DNA of 64,000 nucleotides from Methanomicrobiales archaeon (GCA_012729535.1 JAAYCY010000064.1:1-64000), one strand, 5' to 3'. Counted from the stretch's first letter, positions 44,979-54,940 are shown. Program-made: numbers and translations. The notes: generated by a model from the sequence alone, not told the origin.

Positions 44979-45836
44979 TTATCTCATCTCTTTTTGAAAT
45001 GCAACCCAAAGTAACAGTCCGGTAAACACCAGTCCACCAAGAAGGTTTCCTATCGTTGCCGGAATGAGGTTATTACATATGAAAGTGCTCCAGCCAAGGT
45101 TTCCTGCAAGTGGTCCTGCCTGTGCAACCTGCATGAGAGTAAGGGAGGGCCCGGCAAGTAGGCCTGCTGGCACAAGACAGGCATTTGTTATTGCATGTTC
45201 AAGACCGGTTGACGCAAGTGCCATCGCCGGAAACCAAATCCCGGCAATTTTTCCCATAGCATCATCAGCACAAATACCCAGGAGAACTGCAAGATTTAAG
45301 AGCCACCCTGCAGCAACCGCTTTGAGAAAACAGGAAAAGAGTCCAAAAATCCCTGGATAACTACACCGTTCTGATGCAAACATCACCATTGATACCGCAA
45401 ACTCTGTTGCAATGATTCCGTCCGGACCTGGATGGAGCAGAACACTCGCCGTCACAAGGTATGCAAACCCCAGGGCACCGATAATATTGCCGATATAAGA
45501 CAGTGTCCAGAGTCTGATTACCGGCAGCCACCCGGTTTTATCGGTGAATGCTGCAAAGGGTGCAAGCATGGCATCTCCGGTAAAAAGTTCAGCACCAGTC
45601 AGAACAATAAGGATAAGGCCCAGGGGGAACACAAGTCCCATTACCAGTCTTGCCATCCCATCTCCAAGGGTTCCTGCAACTCCGGTTGAGACAATTATCA
45701 TGAGAACTGCCCCCATTCCGATATATGCACCGGCCATTACTCCCCGGAGAAGAATGTTCCATCCTGGAAGCGACATCCGGTATCTCCCGGATCTGGTCCC
45801 TTCTGCAATGATTTCATATGGTGTGTGATAACTCAT
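44979..45836 (-). CDS. formate/nitrite transporter (FNT) family channel
   Basis: This 285-residue membrane protein has the FNT signatures LTGAELFTGDAMLAP (about residues 80-94) and GLEHAITNACLVPAGLLA (about 210-228). Six transmembrane helices can be drawn. FNT pentamers conduct formate, nitrite or hydrosulfide. In a methanogen, formate uptake (FdhC) is the obvious candidate, but no formate dehydrogenase gene is adjacent, so the substrate is open. It is last in a minus-strand series, 59 bases after the DUF2070 gene. Confidence 0.9.
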   Translation of the reverse strand: MSYHTPYEIIAEGTRSGRYRMSLPGWNILLRGVMAGAYIGMGAVLMIIVSTGVAGTLGDGMARLVMGLVFPLGLILIVLTGAELFTGDAMLAPFAAFTDKTGWLPVIRLWTLSYIGNIIGALGFAYLVTASVLLHPGPDGIIATEFAVSMVMFASERCSYPGIFGLFSCFLKAVAAGWLLNLAVLLGICADDAMGKIAGIWFPAMALASTGLEHAITNACLVPAGLLAGPSLTLMQVAQAGPLAGNLGWSTFICNNLIPATIGNLLGGLVFTGLLLWVAFQKEMR

Positions 45837-45895
45837 TCCTTTCTCCCTGAACCTTTCACATTTTCTTTTTCAACAATCAATTCTTTCTCATGCGG

Positions 45896-47641
45896 TCAGG
45901 TAATCACCATGTACCCGATTACAGATAATACAACCGCTAAAAGAAGCATACCGGCACTGAAAGGCACTACATATACCAGGATGGTATTGACAATACTTGC
46001 AAGCTGCGCAATCGAGTCAGATCCAAAAATTACAACTCCGCTGCAGGTTGCTGAGCTGCCTGCAGCCTGTGCATCAGAGCAGTCCTCAAGGGCCTTCTCA
46101 ACTCCCTCAAGAACATGGGAAATCAGATCTTCTGGTGATATCCGCATTCCCACAGGGTTTTTCCCACTGATCGTGTTAACAACATGAGTATCTGTCGTCA
46201 TCACTTCAGCCTCATCAACCATTACGAGGACTTCATCCCGGATTCTTTCCCTGACTCCGGGTGCCATATTATTTCCGTCAATAAGGATATAGGCGGTGGT
46301 CACTCCGGCGGTCTTCGTAACCAGGACCTGCAGACCGATGTCTCCAATCCCTTCTTCTCTGGTATAGGGAAGGGGAAGGTGTGCATATCCTGCCTGTAAT
46401 GGCCAGACCGGTTCCTCATTCCACCGGTCCATTGCCAGCGATGCTGCAGTAAAATATTCATGTGCCGTCCTGGTACCAGGAAGAATGACATCTATCTCAT
46501 CACCAAGGCAGTTATGTGCATCAACAAACCCGATATGAGGAGTAATTTTATGACCTTCACAGATTATTGCATGGCCGATTCCAAAATCAATATCTTCAGT
46601 CTTGTCTGGTGACCGTGTGCTTATCATGAGAAGTGCATTACCAATCCGTTGGTAAAGGAGGGAAACAGTCCCCGACTGCATTCGCCCCGGTTTTGTTGCG
46701 GTTGAATGCCATTGCAGATTATCACGTGTATTGTTTACTGCATCAACAATCTTATCTATCTCTGACTCTGATACCAGGTTGTAATCATGAGTTGCGCATC
46801 CATGAGCAACCATCATCTCTTCTTCAAATCTTCCCCGCAGAATCGACGGGAGGTTTCCTCCGCCGATATCTCCCATGGGCCCCGGGTGCACGTTGGGAAT
46901 GGTGAAGATGATGTCTTTCTTCCCCTCTCTTTTAAAGAAAATGCTGACTTGTGGAATCCAGGCTTCCTGTCCGATATCCCTGAAAAAGTCTTCCATTCCC
47001 TTGTCCCCATCGGTCAGGTGAGCAATGAATGCGTTAAGAAATTTCAGACCCCTGATATGAAATGCCCGATACAGTGGCCGATCAATAAGCCAGATGAGGA
47101 TTGAAAATCCTGTACCGAATAGTATCATCAGCATCGGGGCCAGTACCGGGAAAGTAGCCGGAAGAATGAGAGATACCAAAAGCCATCCTGTAATACTCTG
47201 CACCGATGCAGGAATGACCATCCGCGTAGTCCGGTAATCTGCAATAGAGACCAGGACTAACAGTCTGACTCCGAAGATAAACCCTAGTGAGATTGCATAA
47301 CAGAGATCAAGAAGAAGGGGGAGCAGTATAAGGCCGATAAGGGTAATCAGGCAGGAGAACAGTGTGCACGATACTGCAAGGAGTGCTCCCCGGTTCCATG
47401 TCATCTGACGGTTTTGAATGATAATCAGCGGTCGGGTCAATAAAAACGCCAGGATTCCGGGGATAACAAATCCCAGGATTCCAAACCATTCATATGAAAG
47501 ATCAAGTCTTCTTGCAAGCAGCTCGATGAGCAGCCCAAGTATGACAAGGATTACGAGTGAAGCAGGCCAGCCTGGTGCAGTAAAGATGTACCTGGACATC
47601 TTTTCCATCCGGACTGTACTACTTCCTGGTCCTGATTCCAT
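45896..47641 (-). CDS. DUF2070 family membrane protein
   Basis: This 581-residue archaeal protein has about six transmembrane segments in the first 200 residues (for example FGILGFVIPGILAFLLT and LLLPLLLDLCYAISLGFIFG). A long soluble part with conserved His/Asp/Gly blocks follows (NVHPGPMGDIGGGNLPS, HGCATHDYNLVS, GFVDAHNCLGDE), and a final pair of helices at about 545-580. These blocks look like a metal or nucleotide site. The domain is conserved in Euryarchaeota, but its function is unknown. It follows the PfkB kinase gene by 16 bases. Confidence 0.8.
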   Translation of the reverse strand: MESGPGSSTVRMEKMSRYIFTAPGWPASLVILVILGLLIELLARRLDLSYEWFGILGFVIPGILAFLLTRPLIIIQNRQMTWNRGALLAVSCTLFSCLITLIGLILLPLLLDLCYAISLGFIFGVRLLVLVSIADYRTTRMVIPASVQSITGWLLVSLILPATFPVLAPMLMILFGTGFSILIWLIDRPLYRAFHIRGLKFLNAFIAHLTDGDKGMEDFFRDIGQEAWIPQVSIFFKREGKKDIIFTIPNVHPGPMGDIGGGNLPSILRGRFEEEMMVAHGCATHDYNLVSESEIDKIVDAVNNTRDNLQWHSTATKPGRMQSGTVSLLYQRIGNALLMISTRSPDKTEDIDFGIGHAIICEGHKITPHIGFVDAHNCLGDEIDVILPGTRTAHEYFTAASLAMDRWNEEPVWPLQAGYAHLPLPYTREEGIGDIGLQVLVTKTAGVTTAYILIDGNNMAPGVRERIRDEVLVMVDEAEVMTTDTHVVNTISGKNPVGMRISPEDLISHVLEGVEKALEDCSDAQAAGSSATCSGVVIFGSDSIAQLASIVNTILVYVVPFSAGMLLLAVVLSVIGYMVIT

Positions 47642-47657
47642 AACTTATAAATTGATT

Positions 47658-48560
47658 TTAGGTCCGGGCAGGACCATGCGATGGGAATTGCCCGGTAGTA
47701 TCTTCATATCTTCGAACCAATGATCCCCAATCTGGAAGACCTGTCTGACAGCCCTGGGTCTCTACCACAAATGATGCCGTGACTGATCCAATCCTGCATG
47801 AGTCTTCCAGGGAATATCCTGCTGCATAGGAAGTTAGAAAACCTGCACGAAATGCATCTCCTGCACCGGTAGGATCGAGACAGTTTACCTTAATTGCGGG
47901 AATGAAAATCTCTTTTCCGTTATTGCAGAGTATACACCCTTCTCCTCCCCGCGTTTCAATTGCCATAGGGACACGGGAGATTAGTTTTTCCCTGTCTATT
48001 CCAAGAGTCGTGCACATTCCTGCATACTCGTGGTGATTTGCAATGAGGAGATCAATATATTGAAACATCTCTTCAAGATGGGCGGCAGTATACCGGTGAA
48101 GATCCTGGCCTGGATCAAAGGATGCAAACCCTGTTTTTTGTCTGGCAACCTTAAGGTTAAAAACCGGGTCTGCTGTTGCCATATGGACGAAAGGAAGTGA
48201 AGGTGCATTTTCTGTCGCGAACAGAGTTGAGGCCCCCCATTCAAAGTAGGTCATCTGGTTTTTTTCAGGGTCGGTAAACATGAATGCTGTGGCGGTATGT
48301 TTTGCAGGTTCGATGAAAAACTGTTGATTAATACCGAGTTCTTTCATCCTCTTGTCATACTCACTATCGGCAAAATCACCGCCTACTGCACTGACAAGTG
48401 ACACTTTTCCTTTGAGGAGTGCAATGCCCACGGCGATATTTGCAGCACCACCCCCAAAAGCAATGGTCCGGTCAAATACTGATGCAGATGCATTCGGACC
48501 TGGAAGGTGAGATACGCTGCATATATGATCAACAGCAGTATGACCAACAACAAAAATCAA
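47658..48560 (-). CDS. PfkB-family sugar or nucleoside kinase
   Basis: This 300-residue ribokinase-fold enzyme has the N-terminal signature [20 protein letters not shown] (about residues 36-55) and the C-terminal anion-hole motif [20 protein letters not shown] with the catalytic Asp in GAGD (about 232-240). Archaeal relatives phosphorylate nucleosides, adenosine or sugars; the substrate cannot be fixed from sequence alone. Its start overlaps the UPF0212 gene by 4 bases (ATGA), and DUF2070 follows after 16 bases, so all three are co-expressed. Confidence 0.88.
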   Translation of the reverse strand: MIFVVGHTAVDHICSVSHLPGPNASASVFDRTIAFGGGAANIAVGIALLKGKVSLVSAVGGDFADSEYDKRMKELGINQQFFIEPAKHTATAFMFTDPEKNQMTYFEWGASTLFATENAPSLPFVHMATADPVFNLKVARQKTGFASFDPGQDLHRYTAAHLEEMFQYIDLLIANHHEYAGMCTTLGIDREKLISRVPMAIETRGGEGCILCNNGKEIFIPAIKVNCLDPTGAGDAFRAGFLTSYAAGYSLEDSCRIGSVTASFVVETQGCQTGLPDWGSLVRRYEDTTGQFPSHGPART

Positions 48561-48895
48561 AACTCTTCAACCTCGATGATCTCAAGAGGAACATCACGCA
48601 GTGCTTTTCCTATGGTTGACAAGGCTATTCTTCGTGCATGTTCTTCAGAATCTGCCTTGTACACTTTCATTTCCATCTTCATTCCGACAAGGGCGGTCCT
48701 TGCCACGATGAGTGTGCAGGGAAGTTCTTCTTCGCAATACGGGCAGGAAAGAACTCCTGCTTCAACATCAACAAATTTCGCCGAGGGGTTTAGCCGTTTT
48801 CCGGCTTCACTGATTGCAATGCTGATGGCATCGTCCACCGAATTTGTGTCCCGGATAATCCAGGCTGATTCAAGAACTACCAGATAATCAGGCAT
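48557..48895 (-). CDS. UPF0212 / DUF555 family protein
   Basis: This 112-residue archaeal protein begins [16 protein letters not shown] and contains [40 protein letters not shown] and [13 protein letters not shown]. All are familiar blocks of UPF0212 as I remember it. The C-x2-C-x5-C could bind zinc. The function is unknown, though the family is widespread in methanogens. It overlaps the PfkB gene by 4 bases and lies 23 bases after the nitroreductase gene. Confidence 0.88.
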   Translation of the reverse strand: MPDYLVVLESAWIIRDTNSVDDAISIAISEAGKRLNPSAKFVDVEAGVLSCPYCEEELPCTLIVARTALVGMKMEMKVYKADSEEHARRIALSTIGKALRDVPLEIIEVEEF

Positions 48896-48918
48896 ATTTT
48901 AGTATTTCCTTTTTCGGG

Positions 48919-49446
48919 TTACCAGTACCCGTAATGTACATGTTCATTAGTTTCCATCCGGGCAGGAGATGGAACCATTTCTTTTGTATATCCGGCGGTC
49001 AGAAGTGCAACCGGCCTTATGTGCCCGGGAATATCCAGAATTTCCCTTACCATTTCATCATCAAATGCCCCGGTCCAGCATGATCCAAGTCCTGATGCAT
49101 GAATTGCCATCATCAGGTAAGTCCCGGCAATGGAAGCATCCTGCATGGCATAGAGGATTCCCCGCTCGCTGTACCGTGACATAGCCCGGACATAATTTGC
49201 ACAGATGACAAAAATCACCGGTGCTGCTGATACATGCTCCTGTTGCATTGCTGCATCTGCAAGAAGTTCCCGTGTCCCTTCGTCTGTTACGACGATAACA
49301 TCCCATGATTCAAGGTTTCCGGCTGATGGAGCACTACGGGTAATACGCAGGATATCTTCTATTGTCTCTTCAGGAACCGGATCAGGAAGATAATGTCGTA
49401 TTGATGTTCTCCCGGCTAAAAAATGTGAGAGTTCAGATAAATTCAT
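48919..49446 (-). CDS. nitroreductase-family flavoprotein
   Basis: This 175-residue protein is of the FMN-dependent nitroreductase fold. The FMN phosphate-binding start is GRTSIRHYLPDPVPEETIEDIL, then RSAPSAGNLESWD, and later MQDASIAGTYLMMAIHASGLGSCWTGAF. It reduces an unknown substrate with NAD(P)H or F420-linked electrons. The ATG at 49446 (MNLSELSHFLAG) is chosen over the longer frame to 49479, which would overlap the upstream gene more. Even so, it overlaps that gene by 14 bases. Confidence 0.9.
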   Translation of the reverse strand: MNLSELSHFLAGRTSIRHYLPDPVPEETIEDILRITRSAPSAGNLESWDVIVVTDEGTRELLADAAMQQEHVSAAPVIFVICANYVRAMSRYSERGILYAMQDASIAGTYLMMAIHASGLGSCWTGAFDDEMVREILDIPGHIRPVALLTAGYTKEMVPSPARMETNEHVHYGYW

Positions 49447-49789
49447 GTTTTTCAAGTTCCTGCCAGGCCAGCATTGCAACCGTTGTACTATTGCTGACCG
49501 CTGCTCCGATACTTTTCATCGCCTGATCAAAATCATTGCTTTCGACAAGACTTATGGCGGTGTTTAAATTATCAATGGATTTCTGGAACTCATGATTATT
49601 TGTGGCCCGCAATGCAAACTGAAGTTCAATACGAATAGATTCAAGGCACTGCAGGACGATTTTTCTACCGCCCGTGCGTTCGTCATCCTTAAGGCCTGAA
49701 AGCACTGTAATCAGTTGTGAGGCGATAATGAGTTCTGACTTAGCCCTTTCACCATACTGATATGCAGAAACAGCACTCTTTTTGTCCAT
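49433..49789 (-). CDS. uncharacterised helical protein
   Basis: This 118-residue protein appears entirely alpha-helical (SAYQYGERAKSELIIASQL, then IVLQCLESIRIELQFALRA). It resembles a four-helix bundle without metal ligands. It was not recognised. It opens the minus-strand series nitroreductase-UPF0212-PfkB-DUF2070 and overlaps the nitroreductase gene by 14 bases, so it is co-expressed with it. A possible regulatory or partner role for the flavoprotein is inference. Confidence 0.6.
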   Translation of the reverse strand: MDKKSAVSAYQYGERAKSELIIASQLITVLSGLKDDERTGGRKIVLQCLESIRIELQFALRATNNHEFQKSIDNLNTAISLVESNDFDQAMKSIGAAVSNSTTVAMLAWQELEKHEFI

Positions 49790-49973
49790 AATACATACTG
49801 ACCATAGGAGTAATAGTTACTGGCTATCGTTTCCTGTGGTTCATCTTTCGTGGATGAATCCTTTTAATACGGCAGTATCATTGCCGAAATTCTCTGATTT
49901 TCCCCGACCATTACCCAGTATACCATTATTACATTGAATTATTGTCCAGGGAAAAAGAAAAATGGGTATTTGA

Positions 49974-50315
49974 TTATTTCGAGCGTTGTTTCGCGCCGAG
50001 GACTGCTGCTTTGGGCCGACCCATTCTTCTTCGGGCTGCTATTGTGCGAAGGGCCTGGGTCTGTCCTGATCCCCTGCCTCCTCTACCACCTCTACCGCCT
50101 CTGCCGCCACGGCTCCCGCCGCCACTACGCATATCTCCTCTGCCGCCTCTGCCGCCACGGCTTGCTGCCCGTTCAATTCTCTTAATCGTTGTCTGTGCTT
50201 TGAATCGCTGGTTTGGACCCGGCTTCTTTGCTCCGGATTCTTTCTTGGGAACAAGGCGAATCTGTCCCTTGCTTCCCTTTACCTGTATCCATTCCGTGGT
50301 TCCTGTCTTGCCCAT
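49974..50315 (-). CDS. RGG-box protein, DUF5350-like
   Basis: This small basic protein of 113 residues has a conserved-looking start MGKTGTTEWIQVKGSKGQIR followed by LVPKKES and KKPGPNQRFKAQTTIK. Residues 53-81 are an RGG/GGR repeat tract, a motif that binds RNA in eukaryotic proteins. A basic tail (AARRRMGRPKAAVLGAKQRSK) follows. I associate the N-terminal part with a methanogen family (DUF5350) from memory. It lies 73 bases downstream of gatE on the same strand, so it may share the argH-gatDE transcript. The opposite-strand frame here is a shadow of this repeat. Confidence 0.75.
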   Translation of the reverse strand: MGKTGTTEWIQVKGSKGQIRLVPKKESGAKKPGPNQRFKAQTTIKRIERAASRGGRGGRGDMRSGGGSRGGRGGRGGRGGRGSGQTQALRTIAARRRMGRPKAAVLGAKQRSK

Positions 50316-50388
50316 AATTGTACCTCGCGAATGCCTGTACTATTGCCTGTTATCATCAATTAAAGATTGTCTTAAATCAGTCCTGCCA

Positions 50389-52233
50389 TCAGGGTGATTT
50401 GAGCACTCGTGAGATAGCTTCGCGGAGGATCTGGTTTACAACCTTTCCATCAACCGATCCTCTCACTTCTTTCATCACAACACCCATTATTGCCCCGGTA
50501 GCTGCATTCCCGCGCTCTTTAATGAACTGAGACCGTTCTGTCACGATCCGGTCAACAATCCCTGCAACTTCCTCCTCTGATACTTTTGGCGCTGCAATTT
50601 CACAAGCCTCCTGAGGATTTTTCCCTTCTGAGAGAGATTTGAGTATTGGAGAAAGAGCCTCTTTTGCTACCTCACCCGTATGTATCATAAAGAGAATTTT
50701 CTTTATCGCCTCGTCATCAATCCGGTTTACCGGTATACCTTCCCGGCTGAGTTCCCGGAGTGTTGAGTTGAAGGCACGTTCTGCAAGGGCCGGTCTGATT
50801 CCTTCGGCAATCGCTTCTTCAAATGCAGTTCTCCGTTCTGAGTACGCCATTTGCCGGGCAACTTCCCTGGTAAGTCCCAGGTCCTGCATGTAACGGGAAA
50901 TGGTATCATCAATCATCTCCGGGATCTCGAGAGAATCTAGCCGCTCCATTGTCACCCTGACAGGGAAAACATCAGTCTCCGGATACATTCTCGCTGCTCC
51001 GGGAAGCGGTCTCATATATGCAGTCGAACCTCCTTCAAGCATCTTTCTGGTCTCTTTTGGCACTCCTGAAAATGCCATTTCAGCCCGCCGGATGATCTGC
51101 TGGATTGCGCAATGACACTGTTGTGGTTTATCAGCAACAATGATGACACAATCCTCGTCAGTTGCAGAGAGTGCCTGTTTGAGTTTTACAACTTCTTCAT
51201 CGGTAACTCCGTATGCTGGAAGTTCATCGGTGTGGAAAAGTCCACCGACGCCGCATTTTTTTGCATAATCGGACATTTCACTCCCAAGCCTGCGACCCGG
51301 CTGGATCTCATAACCCACAAGACCTGCAAAACCGTTCAGCCTGATTCCCAGAATCATCGGGGCTTTTTTCAGAACCCTGCTGTTGCATCCGGTAAAAAGA
51401 GAAGTTACATCAACAGGTGTTTTTTCGATTGATGCTCCCCTTTTTATCAGTTCCTCCCTGATTTTTAGAAGTGCGACCTGGCGGCCGACCTCTCTTCTTA
51501 CTACTTCTGCAATGAGATCAAGTTCCTGAACACCTTTTATTTCAACCCTGGTACCCTCCCGGATGGAGATATTGATATCCTGCCTGATAGTGCCAAGTCC
51601 GCGTTTAACCCTCCCGGTAGACCTGAGGATCATACCTATCTGTGCTGCTGTCTCCTGGACCGCTTCAGGGGTGTGCATACAGGGGCTTGTAGTAATCTCG
51701 ATGAGTGGAATTCCAAGCCGGTCAAGAGAGAAGAATGTATCTTCAATGCGCTGTGCTGCCTCTTCTTCCAGACATATCGTTTCAATCTCTGCACCTCCAG
51801 GGAGTTCCCCGTTCAGGGCAACGAGGGCGGTTCGCTGAAATCCGCTGGTATTTGATCCGTCAATTACAAGTTTTCTCATTGTCTGGATTTCCGGAACTGG
51901 GATCATGCCGCATACTTTTGCAATAGTCAGGACAATATCGAGTGCTTCTTCGTTGAGTGGTGCAGGGGGTTCTTCATCATTTTCAACCAGACAGGTGGTA
52001 TCATAGGTCAGATACCGAAACTGCCTGACCTGCATCATCTCTTCTTCTGCTGCCCGGTCGAGTTCTCCCATCTCGCTTTTTGTAGCCCTGAGATAACGGA
52101 AAAATTCCCCGTTTGATTCTTCTGATTCCCTGATGGTAGTCGGACACCTGCAGAAGAGTTTCTCTTTTGTATTGAGCTGTTGGTGAATCTCAATTCCTGC
52201 AATGAGTCCAAGAGCATTGTAGTCATCACTCAT
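50389..52233 (-). CDS. gatE: Glu-tRNA(Gln) amidotransferase subunit E
   Basis: GatE is the archaea-specific subunit of GatDE. It binds tRNA(Gln), phosphorylates the glutamate of Glu-tRNA(Gln) and transfers ammonia. The 614-residue protein starts with GLIAGIEIHQQLNTKEKLFC and CRCPT, the typical kinase-domain start. It contains the GAD insertion (about residues 270-410) and ends in the YqeY-like helical tail (about 490-610, with GNAATGAIMGVVMKEVRGSVD). The start overlaps gatD by 4 bases, so D and E are translationally coupled and made in equal amounts. Confidence 0.97.
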   Translation of the reverse strand: MSDDYNALGLIAGIEIHQQLNTKEKLFCRCPTTIRESEESNGEFFRYLRATKSEMGELDRAAEEEMMQVRQFRYLTYDTTCLVENDEEPPAPLNEEALDIVLTIAKVCGMIPVPEIQTMRKLVIDGSNTSGFQRTALVALNGELPGGAEIETICLEEEAAQRIEDTFFSLDRLGIPLIEITTSPCMHTPEAVQETAAQIGMILRSTGRVKRGLGTIRQDINISIREGTRVEIKGVQELDLIAEVVRREVGRQVALLKIREELIKRGASIEKTPVDVTSLFTGCNSRVLKKAPMILGIRLNGFAGLVGYEIQPGRRLGSEMSDYAKKCGVGGLFHTDELPAYGVTDEEVVKLKQALSATDEDCVIIVADKPQQCHCAIQQIIRRAEMAFSGVPKETRKMLEGGSTAYMRPLPGAARMYPETDVFPVRVTMERLDSLEIPEMIDDTISRYMQDLGLTREVARQMAYSERRTAFEEAIAEGIRPALAERAFNSTLRELSREGIPVNRIDDEAIKKILFMIHTGEVAKEALSPILKSLSEGKNPQEACEIAAPKVSEEEVAGIVDRIVTERSQFIKERGNAATGAIMGVVMKEVRGSVDGKVVNQILREAISRVLKSP

Positions 52234-53462
52234 ACTGATGACCTCCGTGTCATCTCGCCGGCCAGATTTTCTTTCATCAGTTCCCTGGCCTCTTGTGGAC
52301 TCTTACTGTTTCCAAGCACCCACATCAGTTTTACAAGGGTAACCTCGGGAAGCATGTCTTCTCCTTCGATAACTCCAGCATTGAGAAGATCTCTCCCGGT
52401 ATCATATACCCTGTCACATACCCTGCCCTTCAGGCACTGGGAAGTCATGACAAAGAGCGTTCCCGAATCATTCATCTCTTTTATCCTGCTGATAATATCG
52501 GTTCCTGCATGGCCAAGGCCTGTTCCGGCAAGGACGATTCCCTTGTATCCTTTCCATGCGGATAGGATCTCAACGCTCATGCCTGGATAATACCAGACTA
52601 TACCGCACTTTTCTTCAAGGTGATCTTTCAGGATAAGTTCTGATGTATCTCTCTTTACAACAGAGGGACTAAGTTTTACCGTAAGAGATGGATATGAAAC
52701 AGTACCAAGAAAATCTGAACCAATCGTCTGAAAGGCATCTCTGCGTGAGGTATGCATCTTGCGGACTCGTGTTCCCCGGTGGATGGCACATGCATCATCA
52801 CTGGTTGATCCATGCATGACAACAACGACCTCTCCCAATTCAGAAAGGGCAGTCTTTGCGGCACACATTCCATTCATCACGTTGTCACTGCTTGGCCGGT
52901 CTGCAGATCGTTGAGATCCCACAAAAACTACCGGAACCGGGGTTTTTAACATAAAACTGACTGCAGCAGCACTATATGCCATGGTATCAGTGCCATGGGT
53001 GACTACAATACCCCTGGCACCGGCTTTAATTTCGTCGTGGATTGCTCGTGCCAGCTGCTGCCAGATGGATGGGGTCATATTTTCAGAAAGGATGTTACAG
53101 AGCTGAACTGCCCTGAACCTGGCAAGGGTTACAAGTCCCGGGATTGCATTCAGAATATCTGATGTCTTAAACTGACTGGTAACTGCTCCGGTCCGGTAAT
53201 CTATCTTGCTGGCTATGGTTCCCCCTGTTGAAACTATTGATATCAGCGGAAGGTTGACATCCTGAGTTATTTCAACGACCTGTGGCTCAGCTAATTCAGA
53301 AGTTGCTATCGTTTCCAGCGTATCCTCGGGCACCCCGATATTATATCCTGATGTCAGTTTTATGGTCGCCATTCCGTCCCTTGAGGCAATATACGCACCC
53401 TCAAGGCTGCACCCTTCAAGCGTGCATCTGATAATATCTCCTGTTTCCGGTTTTTTACTCAT
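52230..53462 (-). CDS. gatD: Glu-tRNA(Gln) amidotransferase subunit D
   Basis: GatD is the glutaminase or asparaginase subunit that supplies ammonia to GatE. The 410-residue protein has an N-terminal SH3-like beta-barrel (about residues 1-75) and the asparaginase fold with both catalytic threonines visible: VSTGGTIASKIDYRTGAV and VVTHGTDTMAYSAAA, plus the conserved lysine region further on. It overlaps argH upstream and gatE downstream by 4 bases each, which is unusual company for argH. Confidence 0.97.
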   Translation of the reverse strand: MSKKPETGDIIRCTLEGCSLEGAYIASRDGMATIKLTSGYNIGVPEDTLETIATSELAEPQVVEITQDVNLPLISIVSTGGTIASKIDYRTGAVTSQFKTSDILNAIPGLVTLARFRAVQLCNILSENMTPSIWQQLARAIHDEIKAGARGIVVTHGTDTMAYSAAAVSFMLKTPVPVVFVGSQRSADRPSSDNVMNGMCAAKTALSELGEVVVVMHGSTSDDACAIHRGTRVRKMHTSRRDAFQTIGSDFLGTVSYPSLTVKLSPSVVKRDTSELILKDHLEEKCGIVWYYPGMSVEILSAWKGYKGIVLAGTGLGHAGTDIISRIKEMNDSGTLFVMTSQCLKGRVCDRVYDTGRDLLNAGVIEGEDMLPEVTLVKLMWVLGNSKSPQEARELMKENLAGEMTRRSSV

Positions 53463-54940
53463 AATTTTGCAATTCTCCGTGCCTGTTGGAATAGTTCCTG
53501 TAATGATGCAGAAATTTTTGCTCTTTTATCCTGGACAAGTTCCCTGTCCTTTGCCAGTTTTTCTATTCTGGTACCAAGAGATGCCCTGACAGTATCCGGA
53601 GCAGGACCTCCGGGAAGACTTCGAGCCAGGAGAGATGACTGGACAGAAAGGGCTGAATCTATCTTTTCCTGGGTGAGCCCAAGTGAGGAGAGGGTTTTTC
53701 CATGGAATTCTTTTGATGCCTTGTCAAGGGTCATAAGATCTAGTGCTCCCTCCCTCACTGCCCTTCCTACAATATGATGGGCAGTTCTGAACGGGATGTT
53801 AAATTCCCTGACCAGGGTGTCTGCAAGTTCAGTTGTAGTTGTGCCTGCTTTTCCTGCCTCTTCTTCCATCCGTTCAAGATTATATTCAGCTGTTGCAATC
53901 ATACCAGCGATTACGTCAATATCCCGCCTGACTTCCATGATCCCACGCCAGAGGTGAGGGTTTAGATCCTGCAGGTCCCGGTTGTAGGACATCGGAAGTC
54001 CTTTTATGATAGTGATTGCAGAAACAAAACTTCCAAGCAGGGTTCCGGAGCGTGACCTGATGATCTCGGCAACATCGGGATTTTTCTTCTGTGGCATGAT
54101 AGAACTCGTGGAGCAGTACCGGTCATCAAGAGTTACAAACCTGACAAATGACGAACTCCAGATGATGAATTCCTCGCACATTCGTGATACATGTGTCATG
54201 AGCATCGTATCACATGCCAGTACTTCTTCGGCAAAGTCCCGTGAAGAGACACCATCCATGGAATTTTCCATGTACCCGTCAAATCCCAGGAGTTCTGCTG
54301 TAAATTCCCGGTCAAGAGGATAGCCGGTTGAAGCAAGGGCGGCTGATCCAAGAGGGGACCAGTTGATCCGGTGGAGACAGTCAAAAAGCCGGTAAAAATC
54401 CCTGGAAAAGATCTGTTCATACGCAAGGAGATAATGGCCGAGGGTTACCGGCTGGGCATGCTGCAGGTGTGTAAAACCAGGCATCACTGATGTCACATGA
54501 TTTGATGCAACATCAAGCAGAACTTCCCGAAGCCTTGAAATTGCGTCAAGCTGGTCAAGGACTATATCCCTGGACCGAATCCGAAGGCAGGTGGCAACTT
54601 CATCATTGCGTGACCGACCGATGTGAAGCCGCCCCGCTACATCTCCTCCGGTCTTTCGTGTCAGGATGGTTTCAATTCCCGCATGAATATCTTCAAAGGA
54701 AGGATCAAATGCATCAGCAGGAATTCCGGATTCATACATAGCAAGAAGTTCACGCATCAGGGTTTTTGCATGTGTCTCACCTACGATTTTCTGTCTGGTC
54801 AGCATCAAAAGATGTGCTATATCGACCAGAACATCTGAAGAAGCAATGTTTCTATCCGCCTCCATTGAAGAGAGGAGTGATTCGATATCTTCAGTTCTCT
54901 CTCCGGAGAGCCGTGCCTTTCTGACGACATCTCTGGTCAT
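53459..54940 (-). CDS. argH: argininosuccinate lyase
   Basis: ArgH splits argininosuccinate into arginine and fumarate. The 493-residue protein shows the fumarase/aspartase superfamily signature SSIMPQKKNPD (about residues 276-286), HIGRSRNDEVAT (about 107-118) and TGYPLDREFTAELLGF. The catalytic serine is in SSIMPQ. It is first in argH-gatD-gatE, and its fumarate product could enter the fumarase operon at 58425. The gene is divergent from the ABC binding protein at 55138. Confidence 0.97.
   Translation of the reverse strand: MTRDVVRKARLSGERTEDIESLLSSMEADRNIASSDVLVDIAHLLMLTRQKIVGETHAKTLMRELLAMYESGIPADAFDPSFEDIHAGIETILTRKTGGDVAGRLHIGRSRNDEVATCLRIRSRDIVLDQLDAISRLREVLLDVASNHVTSVMPGFTHLQHAQPVTLGHYLLAYEQIFSRDFYRLFDCLHRINWSPLGSAALASTGYPLDREFTAELLGFDGYMENSMDGVSSRDFAEEVLACDTMLMTHVSRMCEEFIIWSSSFVRFVTLDDRYCSTSSIMPQKKNPDVAEIIRSRSGTLLGSFVSAITIIKGLPMSYNRDLQDLNPHLWRGIMEVRRDIDVIAGMIATAEYNLERMEEEAGKAGTTTTELADTLVREFNIPFRTAHHIVGRAVREGALDLMTLDKASKEFHGKTLSSLGLTQEKIDSALSVQSSLLARSLPGGPAPDTVRASLGTRIEKLAKDRELVQDKRAKISASLQELFQQARRIAKL

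Noticed and set aside
49942-50397. Plus-strand frame of 151 codons rich in Pro, Leu and Arg
   Set aside because: It is the complement of the RGG repeat gene on the minus strand, has no convincing start context, and its Pro-rich composition is explained by the opposite coding strand.
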